Assembly (NCBI GenBank): GCA_002363955.1
Contig: DEXE01000003.1
Span: 85,511-149,510 of the forward strand
Origin: Methylophaga sp. UBA3192
GTDB lineage: Bacteria; Pseudomonadota; Gammaproteobacteria; Nitrosococcales; Methylophagaceae
Direction: 5' to 3'
Length of the DNA: 64,000 nt
Shown: positions 8,672 to 18,273 of the stretch, one piece after another
How the letters are laid out: every line of letters begins with the position of its first letter
Numbering within the stretch: the stretch's first letter is position 1
Program-made: the position numbers and the translations under genes
Notes under the pieces: generated by a model
What the model was told of the DNA's origin: nothing
Seen by the model: the letters and a program-made list of their open reading frames with translations, nothing else
Databases searched by the model: none

Positions 8672-10021
8672 ATGCCAAAATTATTATTAATCTCACCGGA
8701 TGACGAGCTCTCGGCGAAACTGAGCAATCAGCTCTCTGCGTGTAACTTTAGCCTGATTCAGGTTGCAGATTTGACTGAGCAAAGTTATGAAGCTGACCTG
8801 GTAATCTTTGCCCCCCAGCAAGTAACTGGGAGTGAATATAAATTATTCAAGGCACATCCATTATTAAGCACCGCTGACTGGATTTTATTAAGTGACGGCC
8901 TTCCCAATAAATGGCTGGATCTTATGATGAGTCAGGGGGTAGCCTATCATTTTCGACAGATGAGCGACTTTACTCCGCTCATAGAAATCGCTAAAGAATT
9001 TGCTGAAGAATTTAAACAACTTAAACGAAACCGTCATACTGCCACACTCACTTCCACTCTCGATCAATATGGTTCATTACTGGGGTCATCAGCAGTAATG
9101 CATAAGCTGTATCGCTTGATACGTCGTGTCAGTCAAACGGATGCCAATGTTTTTTTGATAGGTGAAAGCGGTTGTGGAAAAGAGGTCGCAGCAAGAACTA
9201 TTCACGAACAGAGTGAACGGGCCAACGAACCAATGGTTTCAGTTAATTGTGCTGCCCTGGCTGCTGATTTGGTTGAAAGTGAATTATTTGGCCATGAAAA
9301 AGGCGCGTTCACTGGCGCGGTAAACCAGCATATCGGTTTTTTTGAGCAGGGTGGTAATGGAACATTATTGCTGGATGAAATCACCGAAATGCCCCTTGCA
9401 TTGCAAAGCAAATTGCTCAGAGTGCTGGAAAGCGGAGAATTCAGACGAGTGGGCAGTGACGTTGTTCGGCAATCCAAAGTAAGAATCATCGCCGCAACGA
9501 ACAGGGAGCCCGACGAAGCGATTGAAGCAGGTTTTCTGCGGGAAGATTTATATTTTCGTTTAGCGCATTTTCCGATCAAAATTCCGCCATTGCGTCACCG
9601 TGATAATGATGTGATTGAGCTGGCAAAACATTTTCTTGCCTATCGTAATGAAGCGACCCAATCAGGAAAAGTTTTTGCCGATGAGGTTTTGGAGATATTT
9701 GCTCAATACAGCTGGCCGGGGAATGTCAGAGAACTTAAACATTGTGTTGAGCGGGCTCATATTCTTGCGGAAGAACTTATTACCGTCGCTGATTTACCAA
9801 ACTTTTCGAGTATCCAGTCTATAAAAGACAATGGTATTGGGCCAGGGACATCGATTAAAGATGCAGAAAAAAGTTTGATACTTTCAACGCTTGATGCTTG
9901 TAAGCAGAACAAAACTCAAGCAGCAAAACAACTTGGGATCACGGTTAAAACTTTATATAACAAACTGGATCAATATGGCCAGATGGAGCCGCCCCTCCAA
10001 ACAGGTTCGGAGATTACTTAA
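8672..10021 (+). CDS. Sigma-54-dependent transcriptional activator with degenerate receiver-like N-terminus
   Basis: About 449 aa from the ATG (an in-frame TTG lies 15 nt earlier). The N-terminal 115 residues look like a receiver fold (LLISPDDE, then EADLVIFAP), but the usual phosphoacceptor Asp after the third strand is missing. The AAA+ core has Walker A GESGCGKE (164-171), the sigma-54 contact loop GAFTGA (211-216) and Walker B GTLLLDE (230-236). A Fis-type helix-turn-helix is at the C-terminus (NKTQAAKQLGITVKTLYNKL). It should activate RpoN promoters, probably without phosphorylation control. No partner kinase is adjacent. Targets are unknown; the stress genes upstream are candidates. Confidence 0.9.
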   Translation: MPKLLLISPDDELSAKLSNQLSACNFSLIQVADLTEQSYEADLVIFAPQQVTGSEYKLFKAHPLLSTADWILLSDGLPNKWLDLMMSQGVAYHFRQMSDFTPLIEIAKEFAEEFKQLKRNRHTATLTSTLDQYGSLLGSSAVMHKLYRLIRRVSQTDANVFLIGESGCGKEVAARTIHEQSERANEPMVSVNCAALAADLVESELFGHEKGAFTGAVNQHIGFFEQGGNGTLLLDEITEMPLALQSKLLRVLESGEFRRVGSDVVRQSKVRIIAATNREPDEAIEAGFLREDLYFRLAHFPIKIPPLRHRDNDVIELAKHFLAYRNEATQSGKVFADEVLEIFAQYSWPGNVRELKHCVERAHILAEELITVADLPNFSSIQSIKDNGIGPGTSIKDAEKSLILSTLDACKQNKTQAAKQLGITVKTLYNKLDQYGQMEPPLQTGSEIT

Positions 10022-10053
10022 CCTGCCCTCGTAACAAGTCGATGTCGGAAAAG

Positions 10054-10130
10054 TGGTGCGCCTGACAGGAATTGAACCTGTGACCCTCGGTTTCGGAAAC
10101 CGATACTCTATCCAACTGAGCTACAGGCGC
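10054..10130 (-). tRNA. tRNA-Arg (anticodon CCG)
   Basis: A 77-nt cloverleaf on the minus strand with encoded CCA (complement of TGG at 10054-10056). The acceptor stem GCGCCTG pairs with CAGGCGC. The D-arm contains AGCTCAGTTGGATAGAG. The anticodon stem TCGGT/ACCGA encloses loop TTCCGAA, giving anticodon CCG (codon CGG). The T-arm contains GGTTCAATTCC. It lies between the convergent sigma-54 regulator and glycogen phosphorylase genes. Confidence 0.97.
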
Positions 10131-10192
10131 TTTGACTTATTGCTGACAGCGCGAATTATACGGACTTTAATAGCCTTAAACCACCGAAAAAG

Positions 10193-10242
10193 CAGAAAGC
10201 CCCGGCCAGTAAGTATTTGCTTTACGGGCAGAGGCTTTTTAT
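10193..10242. terminator. Hairpin terminator downstream of glycogen phosphorylase
   Basis: AAAGCC (10196-10201) pairs with GGCTTT (10233-10238), and the stem continues with imperfect pairing of CCGGCC against GGGCAGA. Read on the minus strand it is followed by CTGCTTTTTC, just beyond the glgP stop. On the plus strand it ends in TTTTT, so it may also stop readthrough from the regulator side. Confidence 0.65.
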
Positions 10243-10250
10243 AGCTGGAA

Positions 10251-12758
10251 TCAGCTATCAGGATGTGGAGCGATTTTTTCCAGTTTCCAGATATCCTGAT
10301 TATATTCTTCCATAGTACGATCAGTGGAAAACTTCCCGCTTCGGGCTGCATTGGTAATGCTCATTGCCGTCCACCGTTCTTTATCCTGATAGGCCTGACC
10401 CGCTTGGTGCTGGGCATCGATATAACTACGAAAATCCGCTATTGTCATCCACGGGTCATTTGGACTGGTAAAGGCACGAATGATGTTGTCAAAACAGCCA
10501 GGCTCAAACTGATTAAAGTGTCCACCGGTTAATAAATCCACTACACGTTTCAAATCAGCGTCATTGTCGATAATAGCCTGCGGATTATAGTGACCACGTT
10601 TTTCGGCAACTTCAACTTCAGAAAGACCGAATAAGAAAAAGTTGTCATCGCCCACTTCTTCGCGAATTTCGATATTAGCGCCATCCAGAGTGCCAATGGT
10701 AATCGCACCATTCATCATAAACTTCATATTGCCGGTACCTGATGCTTCTTTACCGGCAGTTGAAATTTGTTCAGATAAATCAGCTGCCGGACAGATGACT
10801 TCCATAACTGAGACTTGATAGTTCGGAAAAAACACCACTTTCAGCAAGTCACCAATATCAGGATCATTGTTTACGACATCGGCAACATTGTTAATAAGTT
10901 TGATGATCTGTTTAGCCATCACATAGCCCGGAGCTGCTTTTCCACCAAATAAAACACAGCGTTTGGGCAAACCTTCCGTTTGTCCTCGTTTGATCTGATC
11001 ATACAAATGAATCACATGTAATACATTAAGCAGCTGGCGCTTGTATTCATGGATGCGTTTCACCTGAATATCAAACATGGCTTCTGGGTTAAAAGTGACA
11101 CCGCAGTCTTTCTCGACCAAAGCGGCCAGGCGTTTTTTATTTTCATATTTGGCTTTATGCCAGGCGTTCTGAAAATCCTGGTCATGGGCAAGTGGGGCAA
11201 GATTTTCCAGTTCGCTCAGACGGGTAATCCATTTGTCACCTATGGTATCTGTTATCAATTGGCTTAGCACAGGGTTACACCAGGCCATCCAGCGCCGCTG
11301 AGTCACACCATTGGTTTTGTTGTTGAATTTTTCCGGCCACAATTGATAAAAGTCTTCAAACAGACCTTTTTTCAGTAACTCCGAGTGGAGGGCAGCAACA
11401 CCGTTTACTGAAAAACTACCGATAATGGCTAAATGGGCCATACGAACCTGTTGCTGGGAACCTTCCTCAATAATTGACATCCGCGCCAACCGCTCTTTAT
11501 CGCCAGGCCAATGATTGGCAACTTCACGTAAGAAACGGGCGTTAATCTCGTAAATTATTTCCAGAATCCGTGGCAATAATCGTCCGAAAAGATTTGCAGG
11601 CCAGCGCTCCAAAGCTTCAGGCAGTAATGTATGGTTGGTATAGGCCATAGTGTTTGTGGTGATTTTCCAGGCTTTATCCCAGCCTAATTGATGCTCATCC
11701 ATTAGCAGCCGCATTAATTCAGCAACGGCAACGGTGGGATGCGTATCGTTAAGTTGAAACACATTTTTATCCGCAAAGTTTTCAAAATCTTCACCGTGGG
11801 TAGTGACCCAGTAATCCAGAATATCCTGCAGGCTGGCTGAAGCCAGAAAATATTGTTGACGAAGTCGTAATTCCTTACCGTTTTCACTGGCATCATTTGG
11901 ATACAGTACCATGCTGATATTTTCTGCTTCATTTTTAGCAGCTACAGCTTCTGTGTAGGAGCCGGCATTAAAATCTTCCAGATTAAATTCATCTGTGGCC
12001 GCGGCTTTCCATAAACGCAAGCGGTTCACCGTACCATTCTGATAACCGGGAACTGGTAAGTCATAGGGAACGGCCAGAACATCATTGGTATCAACCCACT
12101 GAATTTCCATTTGTCCATTGGCATTGCGGCGTAATTCAGTATGTCCACCAAACTTGATCCGCTGAGTGTACTCCGGCCGTTCAAGCTCCCATGGGTTACC
12201 ATCCCTTAACCAATGATCCGGCATTTCCTGTTGATGACCATTTTGTATTTTTTGCTGAAACATGCCGTATTCATAACGCAGACCATAACCTGTCACAGGT
12301 AGCTGCAGAGTAGCGCAGCTATCAATAAAACAGGCGGCCAGTCGCCCAAGACCGCCATTACCCAACCCGGCATCATGCTCAAACTCAGCGAGTTCTTCAT
12401 ATTCGAGCCCCAGGTTGATCAGGGCTTTTTTCAGTGGTTCTTCAATACCCAGATTTAATGCAGCATTGCCAGTTGCTCTGCCCATCAAAAATTCCATAGA
12501 TAGGTAATAAGCTTGTTTACAGCGAGTATCCGCATAGGTGTGCTTGGTGTTTTTCATTCTTTCAAAAAGCCGATCACGCAGGGTGTGGGCCATGGCAGAA
12601 TACAGGTAATGCCCCGAAGCACAGCCTTTGTCCTGACCGAGATATATTCCGAAATAGCGTTTAAAATCTTCGGTTAAAGCGAGCGTGTTCATCCCCAGTT
12701 TTGACGTCTGATAAAGCTCAGGCAAAGGGGTTGTTATCGCGGTATATCTTGGCGTCAT
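10251..12758 (-). CDS. glgP: Glycogen/alpha-glucan phosphorylase
   Basis: An 835-aa GT35 enzyme releasing glucose-1-phosphate from alpha-1,4-glucans. Family blocks run the full length: YYLSMEFLMGR near residue 75-85, GNGGLGRLAACF near 130, FQLNDTHPTVAVAEL in the middle, VKRIHEYKRQLLN, and the PLP segment KEASGTGNMKFMMNGA containing the Schiff-base lysine. No other glycogen genes are in the window, and a terminator follows. The start at MTPRYTAI gives a slightly longer N-terminus than E. coli GlgP, and a second Met (GMNTLAL, residue 23) is an alternative. Confidence 0.96.
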   Translation of the reverse strand: MTPRYTAITTPLPELYQTSKLGMNTLALTEDFKRYFGIYLGQDKGCASGHYLYSAMAHTLRDRLFERMKNTKHTYADTRCKQAYYLSMEFLMGRATGNAALNLGIEEPLKKALINLGLEYEELAEFEHDAGLGNGGLGRLAACFIDSCATLQLPVTGYGLRYEYGMFQQKIQNGHQQEMPDHWLRDGNPWELERPEYTQRIKFGGHTELRRNANGQMEIQWVDTNDVLAVPYDLPVPGYQNGTVNRLRLWKAAATDEFNLEDFNAGSYTEAVAAKNEAENISMVLYPNDASENGKELRLRQQYFLASASLQDILDYWVTTHGEDFENFADKNVFQLNDTHPTVAVAELMRLLMDEHQLGWDKAWKITTNTMAYTNHTLLPEALERWPANLFGRLLPRILEIIYEINARFLREVANHWPGDKERLARMSIIEEGSQQQVRMAHLAIIGSFSVNGVAALHSELLKKGLFEDFYQLWPEKFNNKTNGVTQRRWMAWCNPVLSQLITDTIGDKWITRLSELENLAPLAHDQDFQNAWHKAKYENKKRLAALVEKDCGVTFNPEAMFDIQVKRIHEYKRQLLNVLHVIHLYDQIKRGQTEGLPKRCVLFGGKAAPGYVMAKQIIKLINNVADVVNNDPDIGDLLKVVFFPNYQVSVMEVICPAADLSEQISTAGKEASGTGNMKFMMNGAITIGTLDGANIEIREEVGDDNFFLFGLSEVEVAEKRGHYNPQAIIDNDADLKRVVDLLTGGHFNQFEPGCFDNIIRAFTSPNDPWMTIADFRSYIDAQHQAGQAYQDKERWTAMSITNAARSGKFSTDRTMEEYNQDIWKLEKIAPHPDS

Positions 12759-12967
12759 AGCGGCAATCCTTGAATGGGAATCGTTATGGAAAAAAACAGA
12801 TGTGGGTACGGGCTTTGGCTACGATGCCATGAAGCGCCAGCTTCAACATTGAACTTAATTATTCTATGGTAGCATTGCACCCATTGAAGTAAACGTTAGC
12901 AGAGAGTGGCGACATCTGCCATCACCTGCAGCATAAATTTTGTAATAAATTGATTCAGCAGAAAATT

Positions 12968-13582
12968 CTAATCTTGTGCTGGGGTTGAAAGCTCAAACCA
13001 TTCATCAAGAACCTGTATCGCTTCATCACGACCCTGATGATTCAAAGATGAAAATAATTGTACTGAGGCATTTAATCCGGCTTCCTTCAATTCCTTTCGA
13101 ACTTGCTGTAAAGCGTTGCCACCGGCTCCACGGCCCAACTTGTCAGACTTGGTTAACAGGATATGAATCGGCAGTTCAGCCTGTTTGGCCCACCCTAGCA
13201 TTTGTAAATCAAAGTTTTTTAGCGGGTGACGTATATCCATCATCAGCATTAATCCGCGTAATGATTGCCGCGTTTCAAGATATTTACTTAGTGTTGCCTG
13301 CCATTTCAGCTTCATTTTTTCCGGGACTTTGGCATAACCGTAACCGGGAAGATCAACCAGCGCTCTTTCATCATCAAGATGAAAAAAATTGATCATTTGC
13401 GTTCTTCCTGGTGTCTTACTGATGCGTGCCAGTGCTTTTATTCCCGTGATAGTGTTGATTGCACTGGATTTTCCGGCATTAGAGCGGCCTGCAAAAGCCA
13501 CTTCAAAACCTGAATCGGATGGTAGTTGGGACAATTGTGTCGCGCTGACAGTATAATGCGCGCTGCGGTATAGCTCTGACAT
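12968..13582 (-). CDS. engB: Ribosome biogenesis GTPase EngB/YihA
   Basis: A 204-aa TRAFAC GTPase needed for ribosome assembly and normal division. The G1 loop GRSNAGKSS is at 32-40, followed by a G2 region with TPGRT, G3 DLPGYGYA and G4 LTKSDKL. Length is normal. It is divergent from the cytochrome c4 gene, the arrangement seen in Pseudomonas and relatives; about 85 nt separates the two starts and should hold both promoters. Confidence 0.96.
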   Translation of the reverse strand: MSELYRSAHYTVSATQLSQLPSDSGFEVAFAGRSNAGKSSAINTITGIKALARISKTPGRTQMINFFHLDDERALVDLPGYGYAKVPEKMKLKWQATLSKYLETRQSLRGLMLMMDIRHPLKNFDLQMLGWAKQAELPIHILLTKSDKLGRGAGGNALQQVRKELKEAGLNASVQLFSSLNHQGRDEAIQVLDEWFELSTPAQD

Positions 13583-13667
13583 TTCAGTCTTTCCAGGTGC
13601 AAAAAAGTGCCAATAAGAGTAGCATACCGGAAGTTTTGTATCCGAAAGTTAGTAGCCAGGAACGACA

Positions 13668-14276
13668 ATGAAAAAATTTATTTTTGCAGTGGTGTTGGGT
13701 TTTGGAGTAACAGCTTCACCGCTAGTCTTAGCTGCAGGTGACATTTCCGCCGGCAAAGCAAAATCAGCGGTTTGTGCAGCCTGTCATGGTGTTGATGGGA
13801 ACAGTCCTTCTGATATGTATCCCAAACTGGCCGGACAGCATGCCAGTTACATCTATAAACAGTTAGTCGAATTCAAAAGCGGCAAGCGTGAAAATGCGAT
13901 TATGGCACCAATGGTTGCCGGGTTATCTGAAGAAGATATGGCAGATTTAGCGGCTTATTATGCCAGCAAAGAGTCTACTCCTGGCGCCGTAAGTGAAGAT
14001 TTGCTGGACCTCGGTAAGCAGATTTATCGCGGTGGCAACAGTGAATCGGGAGTGCCAGCCTGCATGGCCTGTCATGGCCCAAATGGCAGTGGTATGCCTG
14101 CAGCGAAATGGCCGAAACTATCTGCTCAATATCGTGCCTATACAGAAGCGCAATTACACGCTTTTGCAAATGGTGAGCGGCATAACGATCCTAATGGCAT
14201 GATGCGTGATATTGCCTCTAAGATGACAGAGGAAGAGATCAAAGCGGTTTCCGCTTATGTATCCGGTCTGCACTAA
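13668..14276 (+). CDS. Periplasmic dihaem cytochrome c4
   Basis: A 202-aa exported dihaem c-type cytochrome. The signal peptide ends at about residue 22 (LVLAA), and two homologous cytochrome domains carry haem motifs CAACH (36-40) and CMACH (132-136). Candidate axial methionines lie in IMAPMVAGL and in the equivalent position of the second half (NGMMRDIA). Cytochrome c4 passes electrons to cbb3-type terminal oxidases. It heads a cytochrome c block: CcsB and CcsA (haem ligation) and DsbA (thiol oxidation) follow on the same strand. Confidence 0.94.
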   Translation: MKKFIFAVVLGFGVTASPLVLAAGDISAGKAKSAVCAACHGVDGNSPSDMYPKLAGQHASYIYKQLVEFKSGKRENAIMAPMVAGLSEEDMADLAAYYASKESTPGAVSEDLLDLGKQIYRGGNSESGVPACMACHGPNGSGMPAAKWPKLSAQYRAYTEAQLHAFANGERHNDPNGMMRDIASKMTEEEIKAVSAYVSGLH

Positions 14277-14351
14277 ATGCTGATAATGCTCCGGTGAAAA
14301 TGATTCAACATTTCACCGGAGTCATAAATCGGCTCATGTTTGAGCTATATC

Positions 14352-16370
14352 ATGTCTGAGTCCACTAAAAAAGGTCCATCAAGCCTGAGTTTTACACGCC
14401 GGTTATTTCTGTTTATCGGTTCGATGGAGCTTGCTATCACCTTATTACTGACGTTAGCAGTCGCCTCTGTTATCGGTACAGTACTGCAGCAAAATCAACC
14501 CTATGCTGATTACGTCATAAAATTCGGACCATTCTGGTTTGATGTGTTTGAGCAACTTGGGCTTTATGATGTATACAGCGCTATGTGGTTTATAACAATC
14601 CTTGCGTTATTGGTTATTTCTACATCAGTCTGCGTTATCCGCCATTTCCCTGCCATGACCAAAGAAATGTGGCAATTGCGCACCAATGTGCAGAAAAAAT
14701 CATTAAAAGCCATGCACCACAGTGCTCAGTGGCAATCAAACGACAATCTGCAAACCGTTGCCAATAGCCTGCAAAAGGAATTCAAAAATCTCGGCTTTCG
14801 CAGCCGGCAAACCGTCAAGCAAGACGATGCGATCTTAATTTCGGCGATGCGGGGTGGGATGAATCGCCTTGGTTATTTATTCACCCATATTGCCATTGTG
14901 GTGATTTGTGTTGGCGGCCTGTTTGACAGCAACATGCCGCTCAAACTTGCAGAATGGCGTGGCGATATCAAAATTGAGACACGTGATCTTTCGATTCGTG
15001 ATATTCCTGCGGAGAGTCGGCTGGGAGAGGGAAATCAGGGATTCAGAGGATCTGTCAGTATTCCGGAAGGTAAGGCCTCAGAAGTGGTTTTTTTGCCGGT
15101 CCGTGACGGGTATTTACTGCAAGCTTTGCCGTTTCGTATTGAAGTTAAAGATTTCCGAATTGAACATTATCCCAACGGTCAGCCGAAATCATTTGAATCT
15201 GATTTAGTTATTCACGATGATGAGCTGGATGCGCCGATGGAGGCAACAATCGCGGTAAATCATCCGTTGATCTATCGTGGACATGCTATTTATCAGGCCA
15301 GTTTCAGTGATGGCGGTTCTTTATTGAGTCTGGATGCCTGGCCATTAGACAGTCGAGCCGGAACCGAACCTGTGTCTATCCAGACCAAAGTATTTGAAAA
15401 TCGACAAATGCTCTGGGGTGAAGAAAGCATGCAGTTGGAAATGATTGATTTCCGTCCCTTTAATATCAATCCTGATCCTACTAAAGAAGATACGCGCAAC
15501 GTACGTGATTTTGGCCCAAACTTCACATTCAAATTGCGTACTGAGACCGGCGAAGCCAGAGAATATGAAAACTACATGTTTCCGGTGGAGCGTGATGGCC
15601 GTGAATATTTTTTAAGTGGTGTACGCAATACCCCGGCTGAATCTTTTGCTTATCTCTATTTACCTGTTGATGAAGATGGCAGCCTGACACGTTTTCTTGA
15701 ATATTCGGCCTTGCTGCGTGATGAGGCGCTGGTTTCCGGTATTGCAAACTCAATGATGAAAGAAGCACTTGCCATGCTACCGGAGCGTGATGAAGCACTG
15801 GAAGGCAGTTTGCAACAGACTCTGGAAACACTGATCAAAATGTTTGTCCGTGGCGGCTTTGATGAAGTAAGAGACTTTATTGATAACAATCTTCCCGATG
15901 CAGAGCGTGACAATTTAGCACCAGCCTATTTAGGCATGTTACGGGAAATGCTGGCACGTATTTATTTCAGCATGGACGGCATTGATCCACAAACGGTGAC
16001 TAACGACCAGTTACTCTTTTTACAGGATACGGTTGATTCGATCGGCACACTGTCACGTTATGGCTCACCGGTATTTTTACAATTGACTGATTTTGAACAT
16101 ATACAATCTACCGGACTGCAAATTGCGAAGGCACCGGGTAAAAATGTGGTGTATTTCGGTTGTGCCCTATTGGTTATCGGTGTGTTTTTACTATTTTATC
16201 TTCCGCAACGACGCCTGTGGGCATGGATTGAGCAAGGGCCTGAGAAGACTGACATCATTCTGGCAGGATCAAGTAATCGCAATGCACGTGAATTTGATAC
16301 ATTTTTCAATGAGCAACAAACCGCATTACCAGCTAAAACGGGGAACTCCCGGCAATTGCCGGGTTCTTAG
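14352..16370 (+). CDS. ccsB: Cytochrome c biogenesis protein CcsB/ResB (System II)
   Basis: A 672-aa ResB-family protein. Three N-terminal membrane segments lie near 22-45, 77-97 and 155-180, followed by a large periplasmic region of about 400 residues and a final membrane helix near 595-620 (VVYFGCALLVIGVFLLFYLP). The early motif SVIGTVLQQNQPY is typical. Together with CcsA it exports haem and attaches it to apocytochromes c. I use the ATG rather than an upstream TTG; neither has a strong ribosome binding site. CcsA begins 30 nt after the stop. Confidence 0.92.
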   Translation: MSESTKKGPSSLSFTRRLFLFIGSMELAITLLLTLAVASVIGTVLQQNQPYADYVIKFGPFWFDVFEQLGLYDVYSAMWFITILALLVISTSVCVIRHFPAMTKEMWQLRTNVQKKSLKAMHHSAQWQSNDNLQTVANSLQKEFKNLGFRSRQTVKQDDAILISAMRGGMNRLGYLFTHIAIVVICVGGLFDSNMPLKLAEWRGDIKIETRDLSIRDIPAESRLGEGNQGFRGSVSIPEGKASEVVFLPVRDGYLLQALPFRIEVKDFRIEHYPNGQPKSFESDLVIHDDELDAPMEATIAVNHPLIYRGHAIYQASFSDGGSLLSLDAWPLDSRAGTEPVSIQTKVFENRQMLWGEESMQLEMIDFRPFNINPDPTKEDTRNVRDFGPNFTFKLRTETGEAREYENYMFPVERDGREYFLSGVRNTPAESFAYLYLPVDEDGSLTRFLEYSALLRDEALVSGIANSMMKEALAMLPERDEALEGSLQQTLETLIKMFVRGGFDEVRDFIDNNLPDAERDNLAPAYLGMLREMLARIYFSMDGIDPQTVTNDQLLFLQDTVDSIGTLSRYGSPVFLQLTDFEHIQSTGLQIAKAPGKNVVYFGCALLVIGVFLLFYLPQRRLWAWIEQGPEKTDIILAGSSNRNAREFDTFFNEQQTALPAKTGNSRQLPGS

Positions 16371-16400
16371 TGAAAGCGTTATAGAGAGTATGAGAAACCA

Positions 16401-17549
16401 ATGACAACAAATACTGAAATAATGACCAAACCAGCCGCACATACATGGTGGTGGTATAGCCTTTTGTTGCTGGCAACCATTGGTATTTTGACGATTTATC
16501 ATGAAGTACTGGATGTTTACGAAGTCTCTATTCTGATTTTTACTGCAGTCAGTATGGCATTGGTGGGAAATCAGTGGCCCGGGTTTCGCGGACACTCCAT
16601 TGCTGTAGCAGTCTTAAGCTTAATGGCTTTGCAGTTGTACGGATCTGAGCTTGGCGCTGCTGAAACCAATGGTCTGCTTAAATATATGTTGGCCAGTCAG
16701 TCGGCGATTATGTGGATGAGTGTGTTTTTTATTGCTGCAACCTTTACCTATTTTGGTGGCTTGATTTTCCGTTCTGCTTATACTGAAAAAGTGGGGAGCG
16801 CTTTCACCTGGATTGCAACTACATTTGGTATGACAGGACTGATGGTGCGCTGGCGTGAAACCCATATGATGGGTGCTGATATCGGTTATATCCCGGTTAG
16901 CAATCTCTATGAAGTATTCATTCTGTTTGCCGTCGTTACAGCACTGCTTTACCTGTTTTATGAACGTCGCTATCAGGTGCGCAGCTTAGGTGGCTTTGTT
17001 TTATTGGTGATTTCCGCTGCCGTTATCTTCCAGCTCTGGTATGCATTTGAACGTAATGCGCATGAAATTCAGCCATTGGTTCCTGCACTGCAGAGCTATT
17101 GGATGAAAATTCATGTGCCGGCAAACTTTATCGGTTACGGTGCGTTTGCTATGGCAGCCATGATCGGTATCGCCTATTTACTGGTCAGTTGGCGTGCTGC
17201 AAAGAATCCTGACAGCGGTGTGGTAAAAGCCATGCCGCCACTGATGATGATGGACGATTTAATGTACAAAAGCATCGCCCTTGGCTTTGCCTTTTTTACA
17301 GTGGCAACCATTCTTGGTGCCTTGTGGGCTGCTGAAGCCTGGGGTGGCTACTGGTCCTGGGATCCAAAAGAGACCTGGGCATTGATTGTCTGGCTGAATT
17401 ATGCTGCCTGGTTGCATATGCGTATGACAAAAGGCTGGAATGGTGTACCGATGGCCTGGTGGGCAATTGTTGGACTGTTCGTGACCTTATTTGCCTTTCT
17501 GGGTGTCAATATGTTTTTGTCCGGACTTCACTCATACGGCAGTTTGTAA
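16401..17549 (+). CDS. ccsA: Cytochrome c biogenesis protein CcsA/ResC (System II)
   Basis: A 382-aa polytopic protein of the haem-handling family, with about eight membrane segments. The tryptophan-rich WWD motif (WGGYWSWDPKETW, residues 314-326) that presents haem to apocytochromes is intact. Conserved histidines in the flanking loops (HVPANFIGYG and WLHMRM) are candidate haem ligands. It forms the System II synthetase with CcsB, encoded immediately upstream. dsbA starts 23 nt after the stop, so the three genes are probably one operon with cytochrome c4. Confidence 0.94.
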   Translation: MTTNTEIMTKPAAHTWWWYSLLLLATIGILTIYHEVLDVYEVSILIFTAVSMALVGNQWPGFRGHSIAVAVLSLMALQLYGSELGAAETNGLLKYMLASQSAIMWMSVFFIAATFTYFGGLIFRSAYTEKVGSAFTWIATTFGMTGLMVRWRETHMMGADIGYIPVSNLYEVFILFAVVTALLYLFYERRYQVRSLGGFVLLVISAAVIFQLWYAFERNAHEIQPLVPALQSYWMKIHVPANFIGYGAFAMAAMIGIAYLLVSWRAAKNPDSGVVKAMPPLMMMDDLMYKSIALGFAFFTVATILGALWAAEAWGGYWSWDPKETWALIVWLNYAAWLHMRMTKGWNGVPMAWWAIVGLFVTLFAFLGVNMFLSGLHSYGSL

Positions 17550-17572
17550 ATATAAAATTTAAGGATATTGAA

Positions 17573-18214
17573 ATGACGAGATCTATTCGTGCTTTGTTAC
17601 TGACTACGGCGGCATTGTTAATGCCATTTACTGTGTCAGCGGATTCAGCAAGCTACAAAGAGGGCGATCACTACAAGCCAACCACTGAGCGTATGGCGAA
17701 AAATACTTCAAATGAACAGATTGAAGTTATCGAGTTGTTCTCGTACTCCTGCCCACATTGCTTTACTTTGGATTCACAAATTATGCAGTGGAAAGAAACC
17801 CTGCCTGAAAATGTGAAATTTACTCAGGTACCGGCTATTTTCCGTGATAGCTGGTTACAGCTGGCAAGAGTGTTTTATGCTGCACAAGTTACCGGTGATT
17901 CCGAAAAACTGCATAAAGCATTATTTAATGCCATTCATATTGATAAGCGTCGTCTCGATACCGAAGATCGTTTGCTCGACTTTGTCGAAGAGCAGGGCAT
18001 TGATCGTGAGAAGTTCGTTGAAACGATGAATTCGTTTACAGTCAAAACCAACGTAAAAAAAGCATTAATTATCAGCCAGACATCTGGCGTTCAGGGCGTT
18101 CCAGTTCTTATCGTCGATGGACGTTATTTTACTGACGCACCCCTGGCAGGTGGGATGACTGAAATGCTTAATGTGGCTGAGCATTTGATTGAAAAAGTTG
18201 AAGCTGAAAAATAA
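17573..18214 (+). CDS. dsbA: Thiol:disulfide interchange protein DsbA
   Basis: A 213-aa periplasmic thiol oxidase. It has a signal peptide (cleavage near VSADS, about 24), a thioredoxin fold with active site CPHC at 60-63 (in ELFSYSCPHCF), and a cis-proline loop GVQGVPVLIV near the C-terminus. The start is the ATG preceded by AAGGAT; a longer frame runs back into ccsA but is not needed. Its place behind the ccs genes fits supplying oxidised apocytochromes and other disulfide proteins. A strong terminator follows. Confidence 0.95.
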   Translation: MTRSIRALLLTTAALLMPFTVSADSASYKEGDHYKPTTERMAKNTSNEQIEVIELFSYSCPHCFTLDSQIMQWKETLPENVKFTQVPAIFRDSWLQLARVFYAAQVTGDSEKLHKALFNAIHIDKRRLDTEDRLLDFVEEQGIDREKFVETMNSFTVKTNVKKALIISQTSGVQGVPVLIVDGRYFTDAPLAGGMTEMLNVAEHLIEKVEAEK

Positions 18215-18236
18215 TGCTAACTTAACCATTGTCCGA

Positions 18237-18268
18237 GGCCGGTTAACGAAGTTAACCGGCCTTTTTTT
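18237..18268 (+). terminator. Rho-independent terminator of the cytochrome c/dsbA block
   Basis: An 11-bp perfect stem GGCCGGTTAAC/GTTAACCGGCC with loop GAA, followed by T8. It sits between convergent dsbA and mltF and may serve the plus strand mainly. Confidence 0.95.
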
Positions 18269-18273
18269 TACTT

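Noticed and set aside
12976..13392. 138-codon plus-strand frame
   Set aside because: Antisense to engB, no start signal and no protein-like pattern.
17459..17572. N-terminal extension of DsbA
   Set aside because: The extra 38 codons overlap ccsA and lack signal-peptide character; the internal ATG has a ribosome binding site and a normal signal peptide.
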